Source: Salegentibacter salarius (GTDB lineage: Bacteria > Bacteroidota > Bacteroidia > Flavobacteriales > Flavobacteriaceae). From it: 64,000 bases of DNA. Every line of letters begins with the position of its first letter. Positions within the stretch are counted from its first letter, which is position 1. The DNA is taken from positions 1 to 64,000 of the forward strand of contig NZ_FVZF01000007.1 of NCBI RefSeq assembly GCF_900168265.1, written 5' to 3'. Below the pieces are notes generated by a model. It was not told the DNA's origin and did no database searches. It saw nothing but the letters and a program-made list of their open reading frames with translations. Of the stretch, positions 34,722 to 42,718 are shown in pieces. Made by a program: the position numbers and the translations under genes.

Positions 34722-36077
34722 ATGTCCTCAAATTTAATTAGTAAATATAATGTGCCGGGGCCACGGTATACAAGTTATCCTACAGTTCCTTATTGGCAAG
34801 AAGATAGCTTTTCTTTGGCTGCCTGGAAAGAAAGTTTAAAACGTAGTTTTAGTGAAAATAAAGAAATAAGCCTTTATATTCATTTGCCATTTTGTGAGAG
34901 TTTGTGCACCTTTTGTGGATGTAATAAACGTATTACAAAAAAGCACAAAGTAGAATCTCCATATATCGAAACGCTGTTGAGAGAATGGGATCTCTATCTT
35001 GAGATTCTTGGTGAAAAGCCTACAATTAGGGAATTGCATCTTGGCGGAGGCACACCCACTTTTTTTGCTCCCGAAAATCTTAAATTCTTACTGAATATGC
35101 TGTTCCGGAAAGCTAACAGGGATTGTGAAACAGAATTGAGTTTTGAAGGTCACCCTAATAATACTACGAAAGAGCATTTAAAAATGTTTTCAGATTTAGG
35201 CTTTAAACGTGTAAGCTATGGCGTACAGGATTATAGCGAGAAGGTGCAAAAAGCAATTCATAGAATTCAACCCTTTGAAAATGTAAAAAGAGCTACGGAA
35301 GAATCCCGGGAAGCCGGTTTTACCTCGGTGGGACACGACATTATATTTGGTTTACCTTTTCAAACCAAAAACGATATTATTGAAACCATAGAAAAGACCA
35401 AATTACTAATGCCAGATCGTATTGCTTTTTATAGCTATGCGCACGTACCCTGGATTAAAGGAAACGGCCAACGTGGTTTTAATGATTCAGATCTTCCTGC
35501 AGCCGATGAAAAACGGAAAATGTATGAAGTAGGAAAGCAAATGCTGGAAGCTGCCGGTTATGTAGAAATTGGGATGGACCATTTTGCCCTTAAAACCGAT
35601 TCTTTATATAAAGCTTTAGAAGAAAAAAAACTTCATAGAAACTTTATGGGCTATACTACATCTTCCGGAGCTTCTATGATTGGTTTAGGCGTTTCTGCTA
35701 TAAGTGATAGCTGGTATGGTTTTGCACAGAATGAGAAATCGGTAGAAGCTTACCAGAGTCTTATTTCCGATGGAATTATTCCTGTTTTCCGTGGACATAT
35801 TTTAAATGAAGAAGATCTAATTATAAGAAAACACATTCTCAATTTAATGTGTCATTTAGAAACCAGCTGGGAATCTCCAGAAGATTATTTTGAAGAATTA
35901 CCCGAGGTACTTACTAAATTAAGGGAAATGGAGGCAGATGGGCTTGTAAGCTTTTCAGAAAACGGACTAACTATTCCAGAAAAAGGAAGAGCTTTTGTAC
36001 GCAACATTTGTATGGCTTTTGATCTAAGAATGCAGGCGAAGAAACCTGATACTCAACTTTTTTCAATGACGGTTTAA
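34722..36077 (+). CDS. hemN: oxygen-independent coproporphyrinogen III oxidase
   Basis: HemN is a radical-SAM enzyme that makes protoporphyrinogen IX without oxygen, supplying heme under low oxygen. In the 451-residue protein, PGPRYTSYPTVPYW marks the N-terminus and HLPFCESLCTFCGCNK holds the CxxxCxxC iron-sulfur ligands (about 53-60). GGGTPTF (about 107-113) is the SAM-binding Gly-rich motif. Its divergent neighbour operon encodes the cbb3 oxidase, which also works at low oxygen and needs heme, so shared control is likely. Confidence 0.95.
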   Translation: MSSNLISKYNVPGPRYTSYPTVPYWQEDSFSLAAWKESLKRSFSENKEISLYIHLPFCESLCTFCGCNKRITKKHKVESPYIETLLREWDLYLEILGEKPTIRELHLGGGTPTFFAPENLKFLLNMLFRKANRDCETELSFEGHPNNTTKEHLKMFSDLGFKRVSYGVQDYSEKVQKAIHRIQPFENVKRATEESREAGFTSVGHDIIFGLPFQTKNDIIETIEKTKLLMPDRIAFYSYAHVPWIKGNGQRGFNDSDLPAADEKRKMYEVGKQMLEAAGYVEIGMDHFALKTDSLYKALEEKKLHRNFMGYTTSSGASMIGLGVSAISDSWYGFAQNEKSVEAYQSLISDGIIPVFRGHILNEEDLIIRKHILNLMCHLETSWESPEDYFEELPEVLTKLREMEADGLVSFSENGLTIPEKGRAFVRNICMAFDLRMQAKKPDTQLFSMTV

Positions 36078-36098
36078 TTTAAGTGTTAAAACCGATGT

Positions 36099-36137
36099 AA
36101 AAAGTCCGTTGGGAAAATTTCCTAACGGACTTTTTTA
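36099..36137 (+). terminator. terminator after hemN
   Basis: AAAAAGTCCGTT (36099-36110) pairs with AACGGACTTTTT (36124-36135). Partial pairing of GGGAAA with TTTCC extends the stem, and a T run follows. Confidence 0.88.
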
Positions 36138-36167
36138 TTCTTTCATTTTAAGTTAAGAGTAAATTAT

Positions 36168-36277
36168 TTTACTCGATAATCGAGATTAAATGCTACGTCC
36201 CGAAGAGTCGGGATGTCTTGAAATCGAATTATACTTTCTAATAATAATGATTCGTGAGCTTTCTCTGAAGTTGTTTA
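36168..36277 (+). repeat. family A structured repeat after hemN
   Basis: A full copy: TTTTACTCGATAATCGAGAT, a hairpin TCCCGAAGAGTCGGGA, an AATCGAATTATACTTTC middle and a GATTCGTGAGCTTTCTCTGAAG end. Its right end abuts the stop codon of the small membrane ORF at 36275. Confidence 0.75.
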
Positions 36278-36409
36278 ATCTTTATCCTTACCGCTGTTTA
36301 TCATATTTAAAACGATAAGCACCAGGCCGACGCAAACAACACCGAAAATAGCAATAAGAAAACTTCCCATTTCCCAATTTACCAGTGCAATTGTGTTTAA
36401 TAATTTCAT
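36275..36409 (-). CDS. candidate 44-residue single-helix membrane peptide
   Basis: An ATG at 36409 opens a 44-codon frame encoding a peptide with one long hydrophobic segment (SFLIAIFGVVCVGLVLIVLN, about 16-35) and a charged end (SGKDKD). It starts 17 nt past the stop of the SafE-like gene, in the same direction as the cbb3 operon, so it is probably its last gene. Small single-helix subunits or assembly factors are known for cbb3 oxidases. A role here is inference from position. Confidence 0.6.
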   Translation of the reverse strand: MKLLNTIALVNWEMGSFLIAIFGVVCVGLVLIVLNMINSGKDKD

Positions 36410-36425
36410 AACAAGTGTTTTTAGG

Positions 36426-37127
36426 TTAGTGGCAACTTTGTGTTGCTGTAATTTCTGGAGTTATTTCCATAGGGGAGAGGTAAGGTATTCCCAGCCCCAT
36501 TCCTCTAAGGATAAATAATAGCCCTATAAGGATCACAAAAACGGGAACCGCTTTTCTAATTTTAGACCTAATATTTAGATTTATAAAATTGCCTAAATAA
36601 ATTGCGGTTGTCATTAACGGGATCGTTCCCAGGCCAAAAACTGCCATATATAAACTTCCTTCCAGGGCTGTACCCGAAGCTATAGCACCAAAAACCGCCA
36701 TATATACAAGTCCGCAGGGTAGAAAACCGTTTAAAAAACCAATGGTATAAAAAGTATCGGGTGACTTTCGTTTTAATTGCTTCCCGAGATTACTCTTTAC
36801 TTTTGAAACAATTTTAAAAATAGGTTTTGAACCGTTATACTTACTAAATTTTTTATACGGAAGCAGAATTACCAGGATCATTAAAGCTCCAACCAGAATT
36901 GAAAGTTGTTGCTGAAGCCCAAAAAGACTAAAACTTTTACCCAACAACCCGAACAAAAGTCCGATGATCGCGTAAGAACTTAATCTGCCAAAATGATAAA
37001 GTGAGATCTGCCCAAGCTTTCTAACATTGTTTTTGTGATCTACCGGCAATAAAAATGCTATAGGGCCACACATTCCCACGCAGTGAAAACTTCCAAGCAG
37101 TCCAAATATTAATGCCGAAATCAACAT
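36426..37127 (-). CDS. SafE/DsbD-2-like membrane protein (sulfite exporter TauE/SafE annotation)
   Basis: The 233-residue protein has about six membrane helices. It begins with ALIFGLLGSFHCVGMCGPIAFLLP, whose HCVGMCGP motif is typical of the UreH/DsbD-2 family next to cytochrome oxidase genes, and GFLNGFLPCGLVYMAV repeats the pattern later. The Cys and His residues suggest metal or thiol handling, perhaps copper delivery, but this is not proven. It abuts fixH (stop 37128). Confidence 0.85.
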   Translation of the reverse strand: MLISALIFGLLGSFHCVGMCGPIAFLLPVDHKNNVRKLGQISLYHFGRLSSYAIIGLLFGLLGKSFSLFGLQQQLSILVGALMILVILLPYKKFSKYNGSKPIFKIVSKVKSNLGKQLKRKSPDTFYTIGFLNGFLPCGLVYMAVFGAIASGTALEGSLYMAVFGLGTIPLMTTAIYLGNFINLNIRSKIRKAVPVFVILIGLLFILRGMGLGIPYLSPMEITPEITATQSCH

Positions 37128-37574
37128 TTAATAAACAATTTCGTTTTTATACAAATAAGGTGTTTCCTCGTACTCCCAGTGAATATTAATATTCCAACGA
37201 CCTTTTACTAACTGCTCGTCTTTTATAAATACCTGATGTGATGTTAGCTCCAGTGGAATATTAAAATCCAGTTTTTCATTCGATGGGCGGTAAAAATTAA
37301 GATTCCCTGAAATTTTAGAAAGTTCCAGGTTTTCTGGAAATTCTATAAGCCAGCCGTCTTTTACGCGTTTATCTGTAATATTTTCTTCCAGTGAGAATGC
37401 ATTGGTTTCCGCATTAATCTCTTCCTGGTAATGTAATTCCTCCTGGTAATATTCTTCAGTCACCAAATCGTGATCAAACTTTTTATCGGTAAGCATATTT
37501 ATTACCAGGTACATAATGAAACTTATAAAAAGTGCCATTCCAATTACGATCCCTGTTCCCCAGTTTATTTTCAT
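37128..37574 (-). CDS. fixH: FixH-like cbb3 oxidase assembly protein
   Basis: The 148-residue protein has one membrane helix (about 5-25, GTGIVIGMALFISFIMYLVIN) followed by a periplasmic domain. The segments DLVTEEYYQEELHYQEEIN and KGRWNINIHWEYEE are typical of FixH. Family members are needed to mature the cbb3 oxidase in other bacteria. It sits between ccoG and the SafE-like gene. Confidence 0.88.
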   Translation of the reverse strand: MKINWGTGIVIGMALFISFIMYLVINMLTDKKFDHDLVTEEYYQEELHYQEEINAETNAFSLEENITDKRVKDGWLIEFPENLELSKISGNLNFYRPSNEKLDFNIPLELTSHQVFIKDEQLVKGRWNINIHWEYEETPYLYKNEIVY

Positions 37575-37650
37575 TTGTATATTTATTTACCCAGAATTGG
37601 GATACTATTAAATTTATAATCATTTTTTTAGCGTCCAGCATCATGCTGGT

Positions 37651-39066
37651 TTAGTTAAAACTACGTGGCCCCATAAACATAGTGCTGGTAGTTTCTATTA
37701 ATCTATCTCCACTATAAATACCAATCTTTAGCTTTTGTTTTTCGTCTTCCAGTGCAGCGGTATTTATTTCTATAAACAGTGTACCTTCGGTTAATTCCTG
37801 TCCCCGCACCATAATATTTGATTGTTTTACCGGTTTTATTTCACCCTGGTGAGACAACAACCTGAATTCAATATCTTCAAAATCGGCTGTGGTTTTGTTT
37901 ACCAGTTTATAAGTAAAAACGTTACTTACTATATTATCTGCCTTTCGTTCATATAACTGCCCCGGTAATCTAAGGATTCTGGCTTCAACCTCGCTTCTCA
38001 CAAATAGCATCCCCACCAAAACCGCAGTTAAAATTCCTAAAACTATACTGTAACCCTTTAACCTTGGTGTAAACTTGAATTTTGCTTTCTTTTCAATATT
38101 TTCTTCGCTGGCGTAGCGAATTAAACCTTTAGGAAGGTCTACAGCTTCCATCATATTATCACAAGCGTCAATACAGGCGGTGCAGTTTATACATTCCAGT
38201 TGCGTGCCGTTTCTAATATCTATTCCCGTAGGGCAAACCTGCACACATTGGAAACAATCTATACAATCGCCTTTTCCTGATGCTTCCCGGTCTTCGTTCT
38301 TTTTAAATTTGGCTCTTCCTTCTTCTTTTTCACCGCGTTTATGATCGTAAGCAACAACTATAGATTTGTTGTCTAAAAGTACGCCCTGTAGCCTTCCATA
38401 AGGGCAGGCTATAACACAAACCTGCTCCCTAAACCAGGCGAAAACAAAATAAAATACCGCCGTGAAAATAATAAGGGAAACAAAGGTGCTTAAATGATTT
38501 AGTGGTCCCGCTGTTACATATTGAATCAACCGATCGCTGCCTATTAAGTAAGCCAGGAAAACATTGGCGATTAGAAACGAGATCACAAAGAATACGAACC
38601 ATTTTAGAGAACGTTTTCTAATTTTTTCGGCATCCCATTTTTGTTTGTCTAAACGTATTTGTTTTCCACGATCTCCTTCAATCCAGTATTCAATTCTGCG
38701 GAAAACCATTTCCATAAAAATGGTTTGCGGACAAAGCCAACCGCAAAAGATCCTTCCAAAGGCTACAGTAAAAAGAATGATAAAAACCACCCCGATTACC
38801 ATCATGATCACGAAAATATGAAAGTCTTGTGGCCAGAAAGGAAATCCAAAAATATTGAAACGCCTTTCTAGAATATTAAACATTAAAAACTGGTTGCCGT
38901 TTATTTTTACAAAAGGAGCGGCAAAAAGTAATATGAGCAATACATAACTAACGTATTTTCTATACTCGTAAAATCTCCCTGAAGGTTTCTTCGGAAAAAC
39001 CCATAGTCTTTTACCCGCGTCGTCTGCCGTGGCTATCTTATCCCTGAATTTTTCTTTATTTTCCAA
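37651..39066 (-). CDS. ccoG: CcoG, cbb3 oxidase maturation ferredoxin-like cupric reductase
   Basis: The 471-residue membrane protein has about five helices and two iron-sulfur clusters: CIDCFQCVQVCP (about 262-273) and CINCTACIDACD (about 284-295). FGRIFCGWLCPQTIFMEMVFRRIEYWIEG and EQVCVIACPYGRLQGVL are conserved Cys-rich segments. Family members reduce copper for delivery to the oxidase. A structured repeat (39.08 kb) separates it from ccoP. Confidence 0.94.
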   Translation of the reverse strand: MENKEKFRDKIATADDAGKRLWVFPKKPSGRFYEYRKYVSYVLLILLFAAPFVKINGNQFLMFNILERRFNIFGFPFWPQDFHIFVIMMVIGVVFIILFTVAFGRIFCGWLCPQTIFMEMVFRRIEYWIEGDRGKQIRLDKQKWDAEKIRKRSLKWFVFFVISFLIANVFLAYLIGSDRLIQYVTAGPLNHLSTFVSLIIFTAVFYFVFAWFREQVCVIACPYGRLQGVLLDNKSIVVAYDHKRGEKEEGRAKFKKNEDREASGKGDCIDCFQCVQVCPTGIDIRNGTQLECINCTACIDACDNMMEAVDLPKGLIRYASEENIEKKAKFKFTPRLKGYSIVLGILTAVLVGMLFVRSEVEARILRLPGQLYERKADNIVSNVFTYKLVNKTTADFEDIEFRLLSHQGEIKPVKQSNIMVRGQELTEGTLFIEINTAALEDEKQKLKIGIYSGDRLIETTSTMFMGPRSFN

Positions 39067-39076
39067 AACCTTCTTT

Positions 39077-39187
39077 TTTTACTCGATAATCGAGATTTAA
39101 TACTCCGTCCCGAAGAGTCGGGATGCCTTAAAATCTAAAAATTTTTTCTTTCAATTTCTCGTGGCCTTTCGCCAGGTAAACTACTCT
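39077..39187 (+). repeat. family A repeat inside the cco operon
   Basis: The first about 65 nt match other copies well (TTTACTCGATAATCGAGAT, CTCCGTCCCGAAGAGTCGGGATGCC). The rest is diverged but keeps a TCTCGTGGCCTTTCGCCAGG-like end. It lies between ccoP and ccoG, opposite in orientation to the operon. Confidence 0.65.
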
Positions 39188-39190
39188 ATA

Positions 39191-40072
39191 TTATTCTGTT
39201 TCGGCTTCCCAAATTTCACCTTCGGGTGCCTTAGGATCTGTAGGGTTAGTTCCCTCAAGACTTATAACATAACTAGACACCTGGGCAATTTCCTGGGCAC
39301 TTAATTCAGATTTCCAGGCAACCATTCCTTTTCCGTCACGGCCTCCTTCAGAAACTGTTTGGAAAACATTGCTTATTCCACCACCAAGAATCCAATGTTC
39401 ATCGGTAAGATTAGGGCCAATAGCACCACCACCATCTGCACGGTGACAAGCCATACAGCTGGTCATAAATATTTCTTCACCAGCTTTAAGATCTGATGCC
39501 TCGGTTAATAATTCAACAGAGGAGGCGTCTATAAGATCTGGATTCGCTTCTTTATAAGCTTCAATTTCTTCTTTGGCTTCTGCTACCTCAGCAAGGTATT
39601 CTTCCCTTTGAGTTTCTCCGTCAAAAATGTGGTAATAACCCATATAGACAAAAGCAAATATGATACTGATGTAAAAACCATACAGCCACCAGGCAGGAAG
39701 ATCGTTATCCAGTTCCTTGATGCCGTCGTAATTATGATCTAAAAGAATTTCTTCTTCCTTTTCAACAGGCTTTTGATTCAGCATCTTTTTATACCATTTC
39801 TTTATGCCTGAAAACTGTTTTTCGGAATTTTCAGCTTTAAGTTTGGTATAACGTTCTTGCGCATCTGGTTTTAAACTTCGGAAAACCATATTTTCTAAAG
39901 CCGTGATTGAAACTTCTATAGCGATTGCTATAACAAGCACCACTGCAAGAATTCCCCAAATAACCGGATACTGCTCAATTGCCCAGCCACTTTCTGTCTC
40001 TATTGTTAGTTCTATTAGCACCAGGGCCAGAATTAAAAATCCTGCAATTCTTAAATATGATGTAGTTTTCAT
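39191..40072 (-). CDS. ccoP: CcoP, cytochrome c subunit of cbb3 oxidase (single heme)
   Basis: The 293-residue protein has two N-terminal helices (about 8-19 and 35-56), a third at about 129-149 and a C-terminal cytochrome c domain with one heme-binding motif, CMACH (about 210-214), and axial Met in KGMVAW. Classical CcoP carries two CxxCH motifs; only one is visible here. Its start overlaps the ccoQ stop by 4 nt. It receives electrons for the CcoNO catalytic subunit. Confidence 0.93.
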   Translation of the reverse strand: MKTTSYLRIAGFLILALVLIELTIETESGWAIEQYPVIWGILAVVLVIAIAIEVSITALENMVFRSLKPDAQERYTKLKAENSEKQFSGIKKWYKKMLNQKPVEKEEEILLDHNYDGIKELDNDLPAWWLYGFYISIIFAFVYMGYYHIFDGETQREEYLAEVAEAKEEIEAYKEANPDLIDASSVELLTEASDLKAGEEIFMTSCMACHRADGGGAIGPNLTDEHWILGGGISNVFQTVSEGGRDGKGMVAWKSELSAQEIAQVSSYVISLEGTNPTDPKAPEGEIWEAETE

Positions 40073-40257
40073 AATTCCTGATTTTCCTGGTTAGTATCTA
40101 AGGGCAGGTTGCTTACCTCTTCTATGTCTTTCTTTTTTGCGGTAATTACCCAAAGGAAAAGCACTACAAAAAAGATGAAGAATATTAGTAAGGAAATTAA
40201 CGGGTAGATCATCACCCCGTCTATGCTTTCCATATGGCCTTTTACGAATTTAAACAT
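40069..40257 (-). CDS. ccoQ: CcoQ, small subunit of cbb3 oxidase
   Basis: A 62-residue protein with one membrane helix (about 17-40, MIYPLISLLIFFIFFVVLFLWVI) and a charged C-terminus. It lies between ccoNO and ccoP with a 2-nt gap on one side and a 4-nt overlap on the other, the fixed position of CcoQ. Confidence 0.9.
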   Translation of the reverse strand: MFKFVKGHMESIDGVMIYPLISLLIFFIFFVVLFLWVITAKKKDIEEVSNLPLDTNQENQEL

Positions 40258-40259
40258 GC

Positions 40260-42461
40260 TTAGTTGGTTTTAGTGTTTGAAACTTCTACATCTTTAGCTC
40301 TAATATCGGTACCCAGGCGCTGTAGATAAGCGATAAGGGCTACAATTTCCCGGTTTCTCATTTCTACGAATTCATTACCGTTTTGGGCTGCGAATTCTTT
40401 TTCGGCTTCATAGGTATCTACAAAATCTGGATCAGCATACAGGTTTTTCTCAATTTGAATTCCCTGTTCTGTCATGGATTGTTGAGCATTTTCAATTTCT
40501 TCTAAAGTATATGGTACGCCAAGAGTACTAAGAGCTTCCATTTTAGCTTCAGTATCGCTTTTATCAAGCTCACCTGTAACTATCCATTTGTAAGATGGCA
40601 TAATAGAACCTGAAGAAGTACTCTGCGGATCGTACATATGGTTTAGGTGCCAGTTATCGGAGTATTTTCCACCAACCCGCATAAGGTCTGGCCCGGTACG
40701 TTTACTACCCCATAAGAAAGGATAGTCGTAAACATATTCCCCGGCTTTGGAATATTCCCCGTAACGTTCTACTTCACTTCTAAAAGGTCTAATCATCTGT
40801 GAGTGGCAACCTACGCAGCCTTCACGTATATAAATATCCCGACCTTCAAGTTCTAACGGAGTATATGGTTTTACACTGGAAATTACCGGTACATACTCAT
40901 CTACCATTAATGAAGGTACAATTTGAACGATACCACCTATTAAAATCGCGATAGTAGCGAAGATGGTAAGTTTTACCGGTCTTCTTTCTAACCAGGAGTG
41001 GTAAGCTTCTCCGGTTGTTCTTTTACGGGTTACTTTTTGAAGTGGGGCAGCTTCAGCTAACTCATCTTCAACAGGACTTCCCTGTCTAACAGTTTTTACA
41101 ATATTATAAAGTAAAATAAAAGCTCCTACAATGTATAAACTACCTCCAATTGCACGCATCCAATACATTGGGATAATTGAACTTACAGTCTCTAAGAAGT
41201 TTCCGTAGGTAAGAGTTCCATCAGGATTAAATTGTTTCCACATAGAAGCCTGAACGAATCCTGCAACATACATTGGGAGAGTATAAATAATAATACCAAG
41301 TGTCCCGATCCAAAAATGAACATTTGCTAATTTGATGGAATAGAGTTTCGTTTTAAATAATCTTGGTACCAGCCAGTAAACCATACCAAAAGTTAAAAAT
41401 CCATTCCAGGCAAGTGCGCCAACGTGCACGTGAGCAATAATCCAGTCACTAAAGTGTGCAATAGCATTCACATTTTTTAAGGAAAGCATAGGACCTTCAA
41501 AAGTTGCCATTCCGTAACCGGTAATAGCTACCACGAAAAACTTAAGAACAGGATCTGTACGTACTTTATCCCAGGCACCACGCAAGGTTAATAGTCCGTT
41601 AATCATACCTCCCCAGGATGGGAATAAAAGCATTACAGAAAAGGCTACACCAAGGTTTTGCGCCCAGTCTGGTAACGTTGAATATAATAAATGGTGTGGG
41701 CCAGCCCAGATATAAATAAAGATAAGAGACCAGAAGTGGATAATAGAAAGTCGGTATGAGTAAACTGGTCTGTTAGCCGCTTTTGGAACAAAATAATACA
41801 TTAAACCTAAGAAAGGCGTAGTAAGGAAAAATGCCACCGCATTGTGCCCGTACCACCACTGAACTAAAGCATCCTGAACTCCAGAGTAAAAAGAGTAACT
41901 TTTAAAAGCAGTAACAGGAATTTCAATATTATTTACAATATGAAGTACAGCTACGGTTACAAATGTGGCCAGGTAAAACCAAATAGCTACATATAAGTGA
42001 CGTTGGCGTCTTTTGATCATGGTACCAATAAGGTTGGCTCCAAAAGCAATCCAAACCAAAGCAATAGCAATATCTATTGGCCATTCAAGTTCAGCATATT
42101 CTTTAGAACTGGTAAAACCCATAGGGAGCGTGATCGCCGCTGCCACAATTATAGCCTGCCAGCCCCAAAAGTTGAAATTACTTAAGAAATCGCTATACAT
42201 CCTGGCTTTAAGCAAACGCTGGGTAGAGTAGTATACCCCTGCAAAAATTGCATTTCCAACAAAGGCAAAAATCACCGCGTTGGTATGCAATGGTCTTAAA
42301 CGACCAAAACTTAACCATGGAATTCCATCGGTTATGTTAGGGAATAAAAACATAAAGGCGAGCAGCAGCCCTACACTCATACCTATGATACCCCAGAAAA
42401 GGGTAGCCATAGTAAACTTTTTTACGATTTTATTATCGTAATGAAACTGTTCTACTTCCAT
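40260..42461 (-). CDS. ccoNO: CcoN-CcoO fusion, catalytic subunit of cbb3 oxidase
   Basis: The 733-residue fusion typical of Bacteroidota combines CcoN (residues 1-475, twelve helices) with CcoO (from about 500). Heme and copper ligand histidines are in PLHTNAVIFAF, WYGHNAVAFFLT, WAGPHHLLYS and SDWIIAHVHVGALAWNG. The CcoO part has heme c motif CVGCHSQM and the Met ligand later. It reduces oxygen to water at low oxygen and pumps protons. It is followed directly by ccoQ. Confidence 0.96.
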   Translation of the reverse strand: MEVEQFHYDNKIVKKFTMATLFWGIIGMSVGLLLAFMFLFPNITDGIPWLSFGRLRPLHTNAVIFAFVGNAIFAGVYYSTQRLLKARMYSDFLSNFNFWGWQAIIVAAAITLPMGFTSSKEYAELEWPIDIAIALVWIAFGANLIGTMIKRRQRHLYVAIWFYLATFVTVAVLHIVNNIEIPVTAFKSYSFYSGVQDALVQWWYGHNAVAFFLTTPFLGLMYYFVPKAANRPVYSYRLSIIHFWSLIFIYIWAGPHHLLYSTLPDWAQNLGVAFSVMLLFPSWGGMINGLLTLRGAWDKVRTDPVLKFFVVAITGYGMATFEGPMLSLKNVNAIAHFSDWIIAHVHVGALAWNGFLTFGMVYWLVPRLFKTKLYSIKLANVHFWIGTLGIIIYTLPMYVAGFVQASMWKQFNPDGTLTYGNFLETVSSIIPMYWMRAIGGSLYIVGAFILLYNIVKTVRQGSPVEDELAEAAPLQKVTRKRTTGEAYHSWLERRPVKLTIFATIAILIGGIVQIVPSLMVDEYVPVISSVKPYTPLELEGRDIYIREGCVGCHSQMIRPFRSEVERYGEYSKAGEYVYDYPFLWGSKRTGPDLMRVGGKYSDNWHLNHMYDPQSTSSGSIMPSYKWIVTGELDKSDTEAKMEALSTLGVPYTLEEIENAQQSMTEQGIQIEKNLYADPDFVDTYEAEKEFAAQNGNEFVEMRNREIVALIAYLQRLGTDIRAKDVEVSNTKTN

Positions 42462-42463
42462 AG

Positions 42464-42658
42464 TTAATTAGATTTCTTGTTTTTGGTGGAATTGGATTTA
42501 TCAGATTTTGGTTTTACTAATTCGTCGTCAAATAACATCCTTACCGATGGTGTGTACACATCGTCATATTGCCCTTTTTTAACTGAAAAAATAAAGGCTA
42601 TAAAGAAGATGAGGGCTACCAATACACTTAAAGCTAGTAAGAGGTAAATGATGTTCAT
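42464..42658 (-). CDS. ccoS: CcoS, cbb3 oxidase assembly protein
   Basis: A 64-residue single-helix protein starting MNIIYLLLALSVLVALIFF, with the short QYDDVYTPSVRMLFDDE segment typical of CcoS. It lies between the CcoI ATPase and ccoNO, with a 2-nt gap to ccoNO. Confidence 0.92.
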   Translation of the reverse strand: MNIIYLLLALSVLVALIFFIAFIFSVKKGQYDDVYTPSVRMLFDDELVKPKSDKSNSTKNKKSN

Positions 42659-42678
42659 TTCTATTGAATTATTTTCAG

Positions 42679-42686
42679 CAAACTTA
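42679..42686 (-). promoter_or_regulatory. -7 element TAAGTTTG upstream of ccoS
   Basis: On the minus strand TAAGTTTG fits TAnnTTTG and ends 20 nt before the ccoS ATG. It could give a second transcript start for ccoSNOQP independent of ccoI. No -33 TTTG is obvious. Confidence 0.4.
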
Positions 42687-42718
42687 AAACTGTGTTAAAA
42701 TTAAAAATATGATTTAGA

